From assembly GCA_041741895.1 (NCBI GenBank), contig JBGSJO010000060.1, positions 1-8,190 of the forward strand: 8,190 nt of DNA, written 5' to 3'. The translations under genes were made by a program, and so were the position numbers. Source of the stretch: Allopontixanthobacter sp041741895 (GTDB lineage: Bacteria > Pseudomonadota > Alphaproteobacteria > Sphingomonadales > Sphingomonadaceae). Below, piece after piece: positions 1 through 8,129 of the stretch (the stretch's first letter is position 1; each line of letters starts with the position of its first letter). A model generated the notes under the pieces. That model had not been told where the DNA came from. It saw only the letters and a list, made by a program, of their open reading frames with translations, and did no database searches.

Positions 1-59
1 CCACGCTCAATCTCCCCGACAATCCGAACCCGAAGATCAACCGAACTGCTCTTGCCCAT
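1..59 (-). CDS. N-terminus of a probable IS630-family transposase (partial, runs off the left edge)
   Basis: Only 19 complete codons are visible, reading MGKSSSVDLRVRIVGEIER from the ATG at 59-57. A start of the form 'MGK-x-x-S-x-DLR-x-R-(V/I)-V' followed by an acidic helix is typical of the N-terminal helix-turn-helix of IS630/Tc1-mariner-type transposases, which bind the terminal repeats and insert at TA. The start is well supported by a GGAGGTGG ribosome binding site at 63-70, six bases from the ATG to the GGAGG core. The catalytic DDE domain lies outside the window, so family assignment is by resemblance of the first residues only. It follows clpB on the same strand with a 78-base gap. 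It could instead be another HTH protein. Confidence 0.6.
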   Translation of the reverse strand, partial: MGKSSSVDLRVRIVGEIER

Positions 60-137
60 AATCCACCTCCAAAAAGGGTGAATCACAAATCCCGGCAAAT
101 GGAAATCCCCAACGATTCAGATTTCAGGATGGACGCT
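60..137 (-). mobile_element. Probable terminal region of an IS630-like element between clpB and the transposase start
   Basis: This short AT-richer stretch separates the clpB stop codon from the transposase-like ATG. Elements of the IS630 family usually carry a few tens of bases between the terminal inverted repeat and the transposase start, and they duplicate a TA dinucleotide on insertion. The clpB stop codon TAG (140-138, minus strand) supplies a TA directly before this stretch, so the element boundary may lie there. The opposite end is outside the window, so neither the inverted repeat nor the TA duplication can be confirmed. The assignment depends on the transposase call. Confidence 0.35.
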
Positions 138-2717
138 CTAATCCACCACCATCTTCAACTCCCCGTCCCCTTCATCAATCGCGACAATGCCGCCGTCGGG
201 GACTTCGCCGCGCAGTAGCATATCGGCCAGCGGATCCTGCAGGTAACGCTGCACCGCGCGTTTCAGCGGACGCGCGCCATAGACTGGGTCGTAACCGACC
301 CGGCCCAGCCAGCGGCGGGCTGCATCGGTCAGATCGATGGTGATCTTGCGGTCCTTGAGCAGGTTCTGCACCCGGCCGACCTGGATATCCACGATCGGGG
401 CCATGTGTTCGTGGCCCAGACGGTGAAACAGGATGATTTCCTACAGCCGGTTCAGGAATTCCGGGCGGAAATGTCCGCGCACCACGTCCATCACCTGCGG
501 TTCGACATCCTCGACCTTCTGACCTTCTTCCAGGCTGCTGAGATACTGGCTGCCCAGGTTCGAGGTCAGAATGATCAGCGTGTTCGAAAAATCGACCACG
601 CGGCCCTGCCCGTCCGTCAGGCGTCCATCATCCAGCACCTGGAGCAGCACGTTGAACACATCGCTGTGCGCCTTTTCGACCTCGTCGAACAACACTACCT
701 GATAGGGCCGCCGCCGCACGGCTTCGGTCAGCACGCCGCCTTCTTCATAACCGACATAACCGGGAGGCGCGCCGATCAGGCGGGCCACCGCGTGCTTTTC
801 CATGAATTCGCTCATGTCGATCCGGACCATTGCCGAATCGTCATCGAACAGGAATTCGGCTAGCGCCTTGGTCAATTCGGTTTTGCCGACGCCGGTGGGG
901 CCGAGGAACAGGAACGATCCCAGCGGCCGGTTCGGATCCTGCAAACCCGCGCGCGCACGGCGTACCGCCTTGGAAACCGCGTTGACCGCCTGTTCCTGCC
1001 CGATGACCCGCTTACCGATGGTCGATTCCATCGCCAGCAGTTTGTCCCGCTCGCCCTGCATCATCCGGTCGACCGGAACCCCGGTCCAGCGACTGACGAC
1101 GCCGGCAATGTCGTCTTCCGTCACTTCTTCGCGAAGCAGCGCGTTTTCGGTGTGGACCTGGGCCGCTTCTAGCGACTTTTCCAGCTCTGGAATGCGGCCG
1201 TAAGATAGTTCGCCTGCCTTGGCGAGATCGCCTTCGCGCTGAGCCTGCTCCAATTCGATCCGTGCCGTGTCGAGCTGTTCCTTTAGCCTGCTTTCGGCAT
1301 GGATCTTGTCCCGCTCGTTCTGCCAGCGGGTGGTCAGTCCGCTGCTTTGCTGTTCCAGATTGGCCAGTTCTTCGCGCAGGACACCAAGCCGGTCCTTCGA
1401 AGCCTGGTCGCTTTCCCTGGTCAGCGCCGATTCCTCGATCTTCAGTTGGATGATCCGCCGGTCGAGGCCTTCGATTTCTTCCGGCTTCGATTCCACTTCC
1501 ATGCGGATCCGGCTGGCCGCTTCGTCCATCAGATCAATCGCCTTGTCAGGCAGGAAGCGGTTAGAAATATAGCGGTTGCTCAGCTGCGCAGCGGCTACAA
1601 TCGCGTTGTCGGTGATCCGCACCCCGTGGTGCAGTTCATATTTATCCTTGATCCCGCGCAGGATCGATATCGTATCCTCGACGCTGGGTTCCTCGATATA
1701 GACCGGTTGGAACCGGCGCTGCAGCGCGGGGTCCTTCTCGACATATTTCTGAGATTCATCGAGCGTGGTCGCACCGATGCAATGCAATTCGCCGCGCGAC
1801 AATGCAGGCTTGAGCAAATTGGAAGCATCCATCGATCCTTCGGATGCGCCCGCCCCGATCAGCGTGTGCATTTCATCGATGAACAGGATGATCTGGCCTT
1901 CCGCACCCTTCACCTCGTCGAGCACAGCCTTCAGCCGTTCCTCGAACTCGCCGCGATATTTGGCGCCCGCGATCAGTGATCCCATGTCGAGCGACATCAA
2001 GGTGCGGCCCTTCAGGCTGTCGGGCACATCGCCATTGGCAATGCGCAACGCCAGCCCTTCGGCAATGGCGGTCTTGCCGGTGCCGGGCTCACCAATCAGA
2101 GCAGGGTTGTTCTTGGTCCGGCGCGCCAGGATCTGGATGGTCCGGCGGATTTCCTCGTCGCGGCCAATCACCGGGTCGAGTTTCCCGTCACGCGCTGCCT
2201 GGGTCAGGTCGCGGGCATATTTCTTCATCGCGTCATAGGCATTTTCAGCACTGGCGGTGTCCGCCGTGCGGCCGCCGCGCAAATCGTTGATCGCGCTGTT
2301 CAGCGCCGCTGCCTCCACATTCGCAGTTTTCAGGATCTGGCCTGCCTTGGTGGTCGTGGCGAGAGACAGCGCGACCAGCAAGCGTTCAACCGTGACATAG
2401 GAATCGCCCGATTTTTCGGCGATCTGTTCCGCCTGGTCGAGTATCCGCACAACATCATTGTCGAGCCCTGGCGTCTGCTGCGCCCCGCCGCCCGAAACCG
2501 CCGGAACCTTCGCCAATTCGGCATCGACATCCTGCACTGCCAGCTTGGCATCACCGCCCGCCCGCTGGATCAACCCGGCCGCCATGCCCTCGTCGTCTTC
2601 CAGCAATGCCTTCAGCAAATGGGTCGGGCTGATCCGCTGGTGGTTGTTACGAATGGCTACGGTCTGCGCGGACTGGAGGAAACCCTTGGCGCGGTCGGTG
2701 AATTTTTCCAGGTTCAT
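138..2717 (-). pseudogene. clpB: clpB, Hsp100/AAA+ protein disaggregase, full length but interrupted by an in-frame TAG
   Basis: ClpB is a cytoplasmic hexameric AAA+ chaperone that, with DnaK/DnaJ/GrpE, threads and rescues aggregated proteins. All family parts are present in order: Clp-N repeats (about 1-145), D1 AAA+ with Walker A GEPGTGKT at 209-216 and Walker B Glu282, a coiled-coil middle domain (about 405-525), and D2 AAA+ with Walker A GPTGVGKT at 606-613 and Walker B Glu679. The arginine-finger region is FRPEFLNR. Codon 759 is TAG (443-441) where the family has Asp in 'NR(I/L)DE'. The frame continues unchanged with EIILFHRLGHEH and through sensor-2 GARPLKR (Arg816) to a TAG at 140-138, giving the normal family length of 859 aa. 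The ATG at 2717 is chosen because MNLEKFTDRA is the family N-terminus and GAGAGGG lies five bases upstream; an ATG 22 codons earlier gives a non-homologous extension. As read, the product is 758 aa without the D2 small domain and probably cannot form an active hexamer. No other lesion is seen, so recent mutation or sequence error are the main explanations. Confidence 0.95.
441..443 (-). other. clpB: In-frame amber codon (codon 759) within clpB
   Basis: On the minus strand the codons read CGG CTG TAG GAA ATC ATC CTG TTT CAC, that is R-L-stop-E-I-I-L-F-H. ClpB homologues have Asp at the stop position. Both flanks are in the same frame, so this is a substitution and not a frameshift. Reaching TAG from an Asp codon needs two base changes: GAT to TAG is an exact reversal of the triplet. 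The remaining downstream segment could restart only at the ATG at 404-402, which has no Shine-Dalgarno-like sequence, so separate production of the C-terminal 88 residues is unlikely. Confidence 0.97.
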
Positions 2718-2722
2718 GAAAT

Positions 2723-2729
2723 CCCTCTC
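2723..2729 (-). promoter_or_regulatory. Ribosome binding site that fixes the clpB start
   Basis: GAGAGGG on the minus strand lies five bases before the ATG at 2717. It decides between this start and the longer reading from 2783, whose extra 22 residues do not resemble ClpB and would overlap the heat-shock promoter. Confidence 0.8.
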
Positions 2730-2745
2730 GAATGGTGCCAAGCAG

Positions 2746-2773
2746 ATATGGTGTGGCGAATAGGCAACACAAG
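2746..2773 (-). promoter_or_regulatory. Probable RpoH (sigma-32) heat-shock promoter of clpB
   Basis: On the minus strand CTTG (2773-2770) is followed after exactly 18 bases by CCATAT (2751-2746). This matches the alphaproteobacterial RpoH pattern of CTTG, about 17-18 bases, then C-C/T-TAT-like -10. Transcription would start around 2738-2740, leaving a short leader of about 22 bases that contains the ribosome binding site. Heat-shock control is the known mode for clpB in proteobacteria, which supports the call. No CIRCE element (HrcA operator) is seen. Confidence 0.7.
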
Positions 2774-2796
2774 GACCACCCAATTAACCGCCACAC
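2751..2796. repeat. Perfect 8-bp inverted repeat spanning the clpB promoter
   Basis: GTGTGGCG at 2751-2758 and its exact complement CGCCACAC at 2789-2796 are separated by 30 bases. The left arm touches the -10 element and the -35 element lies between the arms. A related GGTGTGT sequence occurs at 2802-2808. It could be a two-half-site operator or chance; the stem is too far apart for a strong RNA hairpin, and the right arm lies upstream of the predicted transcript. Confidence 0.35.
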
Positions 2797-2966
2797 AATA
2801 AGGTGTGTTACTAATATATAGGGGTGCCGCGAGCGAAGTGACAGACTTCCGATGCAAAAACTTCTGGCGCTTGGCGCCGCTGGCGATCAGCTGGGTATAG
2901 TTTCGTATCACAGCCCTTTTCCAGCCCGAAAAAGCGCGCTAGTCCAGCGGGCGAGAGGATATTTGT
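2774..2966. other. Remainder of the divergent intergenic region
   Basis: Apart from the clpB promoter and repeat, this stretch holds an AT-rich run (2810-2820), a 5-bp stem GAAGT/ACTTC at 2835-2849, and a possible but weak sigma-70-like pair for the rightward gene: TTGGCG at 2871-2876 and TATAGT at 2896-2901, with a 19-base spacer. No tRNA, small gene or recognised riboswitch is seen. Confidence 0.35.
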
Positions 2967-5129
2967 ATGAAGAAATGGCTGGCCCGGCTGGGCTGGGTTG
3001 TGCTTGGCTTGTTGGTTGTGGTGCCGATCACCCTGATGACCTGGGAACCGCTGTTTGCCGAAAGAGGCATTGCCCCTGATGCGCGGGAGTATCGCGCCGA
3101 AATCATTCGCGATGAATTCGGCGTCCCGCATATCTATGGCAAGACTGATGCCGATGTCGCATTCGGCGTGGCAATCGCCCATGCGGAGGATGATTTCTTC
3201 ACTTTGCAGGATGTGGTGGCGATGAGCCGGGGGCGTTATGGCGCGATTGCGGGCGCCGATGGCGCTGCAATCGATTATGCCTATCACCTGCTGGATGCGC
3301 GCGGCACGGCGCAGCGCCAGTTCACGGCCCTGCCCGCCGATACCCAGGCCCTGTTCAATGCCTATGCCGCCGGCCTTAACCAATTCGCCGATCAACATCC
3401 TGATGAGCTAAAGCTGGGAAATCTTTTCCCGGTTAACGGAGAAGATGTTGCCGCCGGTTTCGCACTGCGCCAGCCGTTCTTCTTCGGGCTCAACAACATC
3501 ATCGAACCGCTGGTATCCGGCGCGCCGATGCGGCCGGAATTCGGACCTGCGATCACGCCGCCGAATCCCCGGCAGCCCGGGCCATTGCCGATTGGCGAAG
3601 ATGGCGCATTGTCCGGATCGAATGCCTTTGCAGTGTCGGCGGACAAATCTGGCGAAAACACTACCCGGCTGGTCTCCAACGCGCATCAACCGTGGCGCGG
3701 CGGCGTTGCATGGTATGAAATGGTCGTCGAAAGCGGTGAAGGCTGGCATTTTGCTGGCGCCAATTTTCCGGGCAGCCCCTATCCCTTCCTGGGCCATAAC
3801 GAAAATCTGGGCTGGACCAATACCGTCAACCGTCCCGATCTGGTCGATGTCTACCGGCTGGAGATGGACGACACCGGCACCAAATACCGGCTTGACGGAG
3901 AATGGTTGCCGCTGGAGGAGAAATCGGTCCGGCTTCCGGTTCGCATTGGTCCGATAATACTGCCGGTTTGGCAGACGGTCTATCGCAGCAAGCATGGTCC
4001 GGTGATCAGGAACCAGAACGGCACCTTTGCCATTCGCTATGCCGGGATTGACGATCTGGGCCAGCTGGATGCCTATTACCGGCTCAACAAGGCAAAGGAC
4101 CTTGCCGAGTGGACCGAAATCATGGCCCGGATGGACGTGCCTTCGACCAATTTCATCTATGCCGATGCAGCGGATAATATCGCTTATGTTTATAATGCGT
4201 CCTTCCCCCAGCGGAAGGTCGGCCCGAATTGGCGCGGCGTCCTGCCCGGTGATGACAGCAGTCTGATATGGACTGAAAAGGCTGATTTTGCGGATGTTCC
4301 GCAATATCTGAACCCGGCTTCCGGCTGGCTGTTCAATTCCAACAATTCGCCCTTCACGGCCGCCGGGCCGGGCAGCGATCTTTCGCCTGACAGCGTCGCG
4401 CCGGAACTGGGTGTCGAGCTCAAGACCACCAACCGTGCCCGCCGGGCCTGGAAACTGATGAGCGAAGCGGCAACAATCGACCGCAATACCCTGGAAGAAA
4501 TCAAATATGATCAGGCTTACGAGCGGGAGGGTTATGTCGCCGATATGCTGGACGGGATTGCGAGCCTGAAATATCGCCAGGGATCGCTGGAACACGCCGC
4601 ACAGCAATTGCTCGGCACCTGGGATCTTACGGCTGATAACAGGGGGCGGGCAGATTCCCTCGCCCTGCTGGTGCTGCGCGAATACATGTCGGCGGAATAT
4701 CAGAACAAACTGGAACAGCCCGACCCTTCCGCCGAATTATCCCAGGCCGCGCGTCATCTGATGACCCATTTCGGCCGCCTCGATCCGCCAATGTCAAAGC
4801 TTCTTCGGCTGCGGCAGGGAAATGTCGATCTGCCGCTGGATGGCGGCAGCGACACCTTGCGTGCTTCGACCACCTGGGACGTCAACGATGACGGCCGGCT
4901 ATCGGTCAAACATGGGGACAGCTTCGTGATGTTCGTGGAATGGAAACAGGGCAAACCGGTCCGTTCTGAATCCATCCAGCCATTTGGTTCTGCGACCACC
5001 CGGCCGGGCAGCCCGCATTACAATGACCAGTCGACCCTGTTTATCCAGCACCGGCTGAAACCGGTACATTTCTGGCGCGTTGATGCCGAAAGGAATGCGG
5101 TTAGTCGAAAAACCGTGACCAGCCGGTGA
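2967..5129 (+). CDS. Penicillin/AHL acylase family Ntn hydrolase (peptidase family S45), membrane-anchored
   Basis: This 720-residue protein belongs to the S45 family, which hydrolyses amide bonds of acylated substrates such as beta-lactam side chains, acyl-homoserine lactones or lipopeptides. The precursor is self-cleaved to alpha and beta chains. The N-terminal family block (about 45-95) includes RDEFGVPHIYG and AIAHAEDDFF. The autocatalytic Gly-Ser pair is at 217-218 (SGSNAFAVS), making Ser218 the N-terminal nucleophile of the beta chain. His240 falls at beta-chain position 23, as in AHL/aculeacin acylases, where penicillin G acylase has Gln. The block LGHNENLGWTNTVNRPD, the FNSNNSP motif (Asn457-Asn460, oxyanion region) and SPHYNDQ near the C-terminus also fit. 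Residues 8-24 form a hydrophobic segment after MKKW, an uncleaved anchor or signal peptide facing the periplasm. GAGAGGA seven bases upstream supports the ATG. The substrate cannot be named from sequence. It may be co-transcribed with the following peptidase gene. Confidence 0.92.
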   Translation: MKKWLARLGWVVLGLLVVVPITLMTWEPLFAERGIAPDAREYRAEIIRDEFGVPHIYGKTDADVAFGVAIAHAEDDFFTLQDVVAMSRGRYGAIAGADGAAIDYAYHLLDARGTAQRQFTALPADTQALFNAYAAGLNQFADQHPDELKLGNLFPVNGEDVAAGFALRQPFFFGLNNIIEPLVSGAPMRPEFGPAITPPNPRQPGPLPIGEDGALSGSNAFAVSADKSGENTTRLVSNAHQPWRGGVAWYEMVVESGEGWHFAGANFPGSPYPFLGHNENLGWTNTVNRPDLVDVYRLEMDDTGTKYRLDGEWLPLEEKSVRLPVRIGPIILPVWQTVYRSKHGPVIRNQNGTFAIRYAGIDDLGQLDAYYRLNKAKDLAEWTEIMARMDVPSTNFIYADAADNIAYVYNASFPQRKVGPNWRGVLPGDDSSLIWTEKADFADVPQYLNPASGWLFNSNNSPFTAAGPGSDLSPDSVAPELGVELKTTNRARRAWKLMSEAATIDRNTLEEIKYDQAYEREGYVADMLDGIASLKYRQGSLEHAAQQLLGTWDLTADNRGRADSLALLVLREYMSAEYQNKLEQPDPSAELSQAARHLMTHFGRLDPPMSKLLRLRQGNVDLPLDGGSDTLRASTTWDVNDDGRLSVKHGDSFVMFVEWKQGKPVRSESIQPFGSATTRPGSPHYNDQSTLFIQHRLKPVHFWRVDAERNAVSRKTVTSR

Positions 5130-5181
5130 GCGCCGGTTAAAGTCAAACTCAACAATCCACCTGCCTATTTCGGGGAAAATC

Positions 5182-8082
5182 ATGCGTCTACGCCTTAGCG
5201 CCGTCAGTTTGTTTGCATTATCGCTTGGCGCCTGCGCCACCACTTCGATGGAACCGGTGCCCGCCGTTCCGGCAGCGAACGAACAGACTGCAATGGCACA
5301 GCCTGCATCCGTTGCAGAACTCGTCGATGCGGTATCAATCCCATACGACAGCTTCACCTTGGACAACGGGCTGACGGTGCTGGTCCATACCGACCGGAAG
5401 GCCCCGGTGGTCGGTATATCCGTTTGGTACGCTGTGGGTTCCAAACATGAACCCAGGGGCAAGACGGGTTTCGCCCATTTGTTCGAACATCTGATGTTCA
5501 ACGGTTCGGAAAACGCGCCGGGCGATTTCTTCGAACCTTTGCAGCAAGTCGGCGCGACCGATTTCAACGGTACCACCTGGTTCGACCGGACGAATTATTT
5601 CCAGACCGTGCCAACCGGCGCGCTCGACCGTGCATTGATGCTCGAAAGCGACCGGATGGGTTATCTGCTGGGTGCGGTCACGCAGGAAAAGCTCGATAAC
5701 CAGATCGGAGTGGTCCAGAACGAGAAGCGGCAGGGCGATAACCAGCCATACGGCTTGACCGAGTACGAACAGTTGGAAAATCTCTATCCTTCCGGCCACC
5801 CCTATCATCACTCGACAATCGGATCGATGGACGATTTGTCCAGCGCAACACTTGAAGACGTGAAGCAATGGTTCCGCGATCATTACGGCCCCAATAATGC
5901 GGTCCTGGTGCTGGCCGGCGATATCGATACCGCCACCGCCAAAGCCAAGGTGAACACCTGGTTTGGCGCCATTCCGGCAGGCCCGGCCATTAAGCCGGTT
6001 GCAGCCCCCGTTCCGGACCTTCCGGCACCGCTCGCCAAAACCATTTACGACCGCGTCGCTACTCCGCGCATCTACCGGATGTGGGCCGTTCCCGGTCTCG
6101 ACAATCCTGATTACCTGCCGCTGACCATGGGGGCCACCGTATTGGGCGGTCTCGCGAGTTCGCGGCTCGACAATACGCTGGTGCGAGAACAACAATTGGC
6201 GGTGAGCGTGACTGCCCGGGCGGAAATCTTTGCCCAGGGCGGGCAGTTTGTGGTCTATGCAGATGCCAGACCAGGTGTCGATGAAGCCGCATTGGCCGCC
6301 GCGCTGGATGCGGAAATCGCCAAATTCATGGCCGAAGGGCCAAGCCAGGATGAATTGCAGCGCGCAACCACCAGCTATGCCGCAGGCCAGATCCGCGGGC
6401 TGGAACAGGTTGGCGGTTTCGGCGGCAAGGCACCGACACTGGCACAAGGGCTGCTGTATCAGGGCAATCCAGCCGCTTATAAGGCAGAGCTGGAACGGGC
6501 CGCCGCGATGACCCCGGCGGAAGTCCGCACCGTCACCGCAAAATGGCTTTCCCGCCCCGTATTCGCGCTGAACGTACAACCAGGCGAGCGGACCGAAGGC
6601 GGCGAAAACCGTGGTGGCTACATCACGGCGCCGGGCCAAAGCACGGGAATGCAGCCGGCATTCTATAACGGGCCATTCGCGGCTCAGGCGGCTGCGGGCG
6701 TAGTTGCCCAAGCGGACCGTTCCACCCTGCCGCCGATGCAGGATCTGAAACCCCTCGATTTCCCCACTATCGAACGCGCCACCCTGGCGAACGGCATGGA
6801 AGTGTACTTCGCGCGGCGCGATGCAGTGCCAGTGGTTAATGTCGAAATACAATTCGATGCGGGCTTTGCTGCCGATCCCAAGGACCGGCTGGGCCTGCAA
6901 TCGATGCTGCTAAGATTGTTGGATGAAGGCACCACCAGCCTTGATTCGACCCAGCTTGCAATCGCGAAGGAACGGCTTGGCGCCGCTTTGTATGCGAATG
7001 CAGATGCGGACAAAACCACCGTTGGCCTGACGGCAATGGAGCCCAATCTGGCCGCCTCGCTCGATTTGATGGCCGATTATGCCCGCAATCCCGCCTTTGA
7101 GCCCGATGATCTGGAACGGGTCCGGACCCAGCAGCTTACGCGGATCAACAATGAATTGAATGATCCGGGCGCGATTGGCCAGCGCGCCCTGGCGCCGGAA
7201 TTGTTCGGCACCGACCATCCCTATGGCATCCCGCCCACGGGCACCGGTGATCCAGCCGTGGTCAGCACCTTGACGCGCGAGGAGCTGAGCGATTTCCACC
7301 GTGCCTGGATCAGGCCCGATATGGCCCAGGTCTTCATTGTCGGCGATACTACTCTGGCCGAAGCGGTGAAATTGCTGGAAGCCAGCTTCGGCGATTGGAA
7401 GGCACCCGACGTCCCCGCACCAAGGAAAGATTTCAGTGCCCCGATCCCGCAGCAGACGTCCCGGATCATCCTGGTCAACCGGCCCAATTCACCGCAATCG
7501 GTAATCCTCGCGGGCCGTGTGCTGGATCACAAGGGCACCGATGATCTGCTGGTACTGGGTTCCGCCAATGAGGTGTTCGGCGGCAGTTTCCTGAGCCGGA
7601 TCAACATGAATTTGCGTGAAACTAAGGGCTGGTCTTACGGTGTACGCAGCATTCTGCGCCAGCCAATCGACCGCACCAGCCTGCTGATCTATGCGCCGGT
7701 GCAGGCGGACCGGACCGGCGATTCTATTGCCGAACTGCGTAAGGATCTGGCTGAATATACCGGCACAAACGGCGTCACGGCAGCAGAACTGGAACGGCTC
7801 ATCAACGGCAATGTCCGTCAATTGCCGGGCCGCTTCGAAACATCCCGCGCGGTGCTGGGCGGGATCGAAACCATCATCGATTACGGCCGTCCCGATGATT
7901 ATTACGAAACGCTGGCGAGCCGGTATTCTACCCTGACCGCAGCGCAGCTGGATGAAGAAGCGAGGACGAATTTGCTTGGCGATGATCTGGTTTATGTCAT
8001 CGTCGGCGATGCTGCCGTGGTTGCGCCGCAGCTTGACCAATTGAGATTACCCGTCGAAATACGGGCAGCCGCCAGTGAGTAA
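5182..8082 (+). CDS. Two-module M16 zinc metallopeptidase (insulinase/pitrilysin family), predicted lipoprotein
   Basis: This 966-residue protein contains two fused M16 units. The first (about 50-480) carries the inverted zinc motif HLFEH at 99-103 (ligands His99 and His103, catalytic Glu102) and the distal ligand Glu181 in QNEKRQGDN. The second (about 525-950) begins with the same fold signature (ATLANGMEVYFARR), but its motif position reads LQSMLLRLLDEG, so it has no zinc site. Instead it holds the Arg812/Tyr819 pair in RETKGWSYGV, which binds the substrate backbone. Together the halves form one active clamshell that degrades peptides. The N-terminus has a basic start, a hydrophobic stretch and the lipobox LGAC with Cys18, followed by Ala, which predicts outer-membrane lipoprotein sorting and a periplasmic location. 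GGGGA five bases upstream supports the ATG. The gene lies 52 bases after the acylase with no clear terminator. The peptide substrate is unknown. Confidence 0.95.
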   Translation: MRLRLSAVSLFALSLGACATTSMEPVPAVPAANEQTAMAQPASVAELVDAVSIPYDSFTLDNGLTVLVHTDRKAPVVGISVWYAVGSKHEPRGKTGFAHLFEHLMFNGSENAPGDFFEPLQQVGATDFNGTTWFDRTNYFQTVPTGALDRALMLESDRMGYLLGAVTQEKLDNQIGVVQNEKRQGDNQPYGLTEYEQLENLYPSGHPYHHSTIGSMDDLSSATLEDVKQWFRDHYGPNNAVLVLAGDIDTATAKAKVNTWFGAIPAGPAIKPVAAPVPDLPAPLAKTIYDRVATPRIYRMWAVPGLDNPDYLPLTMGATVLGGLASSRLDNTLVREQQLAVSVTARAEIFAQGGQFVVYADARPGVDEAALAAALDAEIAKFMAEGPSQDELQRATTSYAAGQIRGLEQVGGFGGKAPTLAQGLLYQGNPAAYKAELERAAAMTPAEVRTVTAKWLSRPVFALNVQPGERTEGGENRGGYITAPGQSTGMQPAFYNGPFAAQAAAGVVAQADRSTLPPMQDLKPLDFPTIERATLANGMEVYFARRDAVPVVNVEIQFDAGFAADPKDRLGLQSMLLRLLDEGTTSLDSTQLAIAKERLGAALYANADADKTTVGLTAMEPNLAASLDLMADYARNPAFEPDDLERVRTQQLTRINNELNDPGAIGQRALAPELFGTDHPYGIPPTGTGDPAVVSTLTREELSDFHRAWIRPDMAQVFIVGDTTLAEAVKLLEASFGDWKAPDVPAPRKDFSAPIPQQTSRIILVNRPNSPQSVILAGRVLDHKGTDDLLVLGSANEVFGGSFLSRINMNLRETKGWSYGVRSILRQPIDRTSLLIYAPVQADRTGDSIAELRKDLAEYTGTNGVTAAELERLINGNVRQLPGRFETSRAVLGGIETIIDYGRPDDYYETLASRYSTLTAAQLDEEARTNLLGDDLVYVIVGDAAVVAPQLDQLRLPVEIRAAASE

Positions 8083-8129
8083 TTGCTGGTCCCTCTATCC
8101 TACACCACCTATCCACAAGGAGAAAATGA
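8083..8129 (+). promoter_or_regulatory. Short gap with the ribosome binding site of the next gene
   Basis: AAGGAGA at 8117-8123 lies six bases before the ATG at 8130. An ATG four bases earlier (8126) opens a frame that closes after eight codons, so the later ATG is the real start. No strong terminator hairpin with a T-run separates this from the peptidase gene. Confidence 0.7.

Noticed and set aside
138..404. Separate small gene of 88 codons
   Set aside because: Its sequence is the exact C-terminal end of ClpB in the same frame as the upstream part, and its ATG lacks a ribosome binding site; it is the tail of clpB beyond the amber codon.
441..443. Programmed recoding of TAG (for example pyrrolysine or a reassigned amber codon)
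   Set aside because: No recoding structure is visible, the position is normally Asp, and clpB itself ends with TAG; nothing in the window supports reassignment.
2835..2849. GAAGT-GACAG-ACTTC inverted repeat as a LexA or other operator
   Set aside because: The stem is only five base pairs and does not match the alphaproteobacterial LexA pattern GAAC-N7-GTTC.
2811..3398. 195-codon minus-strand frame covering part of the divergent intergenic region
   Set aside because: Most of it is antisense to the start of the acylase, and its protein sequence resembles no known family; the intergenic part is better explained as regulatory DNA.
3408..4607. 399-codon open frame antisense to the acylase gene
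   Set aside because: It mirrors the codon structure of the acylase; its residues show no family signature and it has no independent expression signals.
5110..5150. Terminator between the acylase and the peptidase
   Set aside because: The GCCGG elements here are direct rather than inverted repeats, and no T-run follows.
5335..6900. 521-codon open frame antisense to the M16 peptidase gene
   Set aside because: It lies wholly opposite a gene with clear family motifs, has no recognisable domain and no good ribosome binding site; long shadow frames are common in GC-rich coding DNA.
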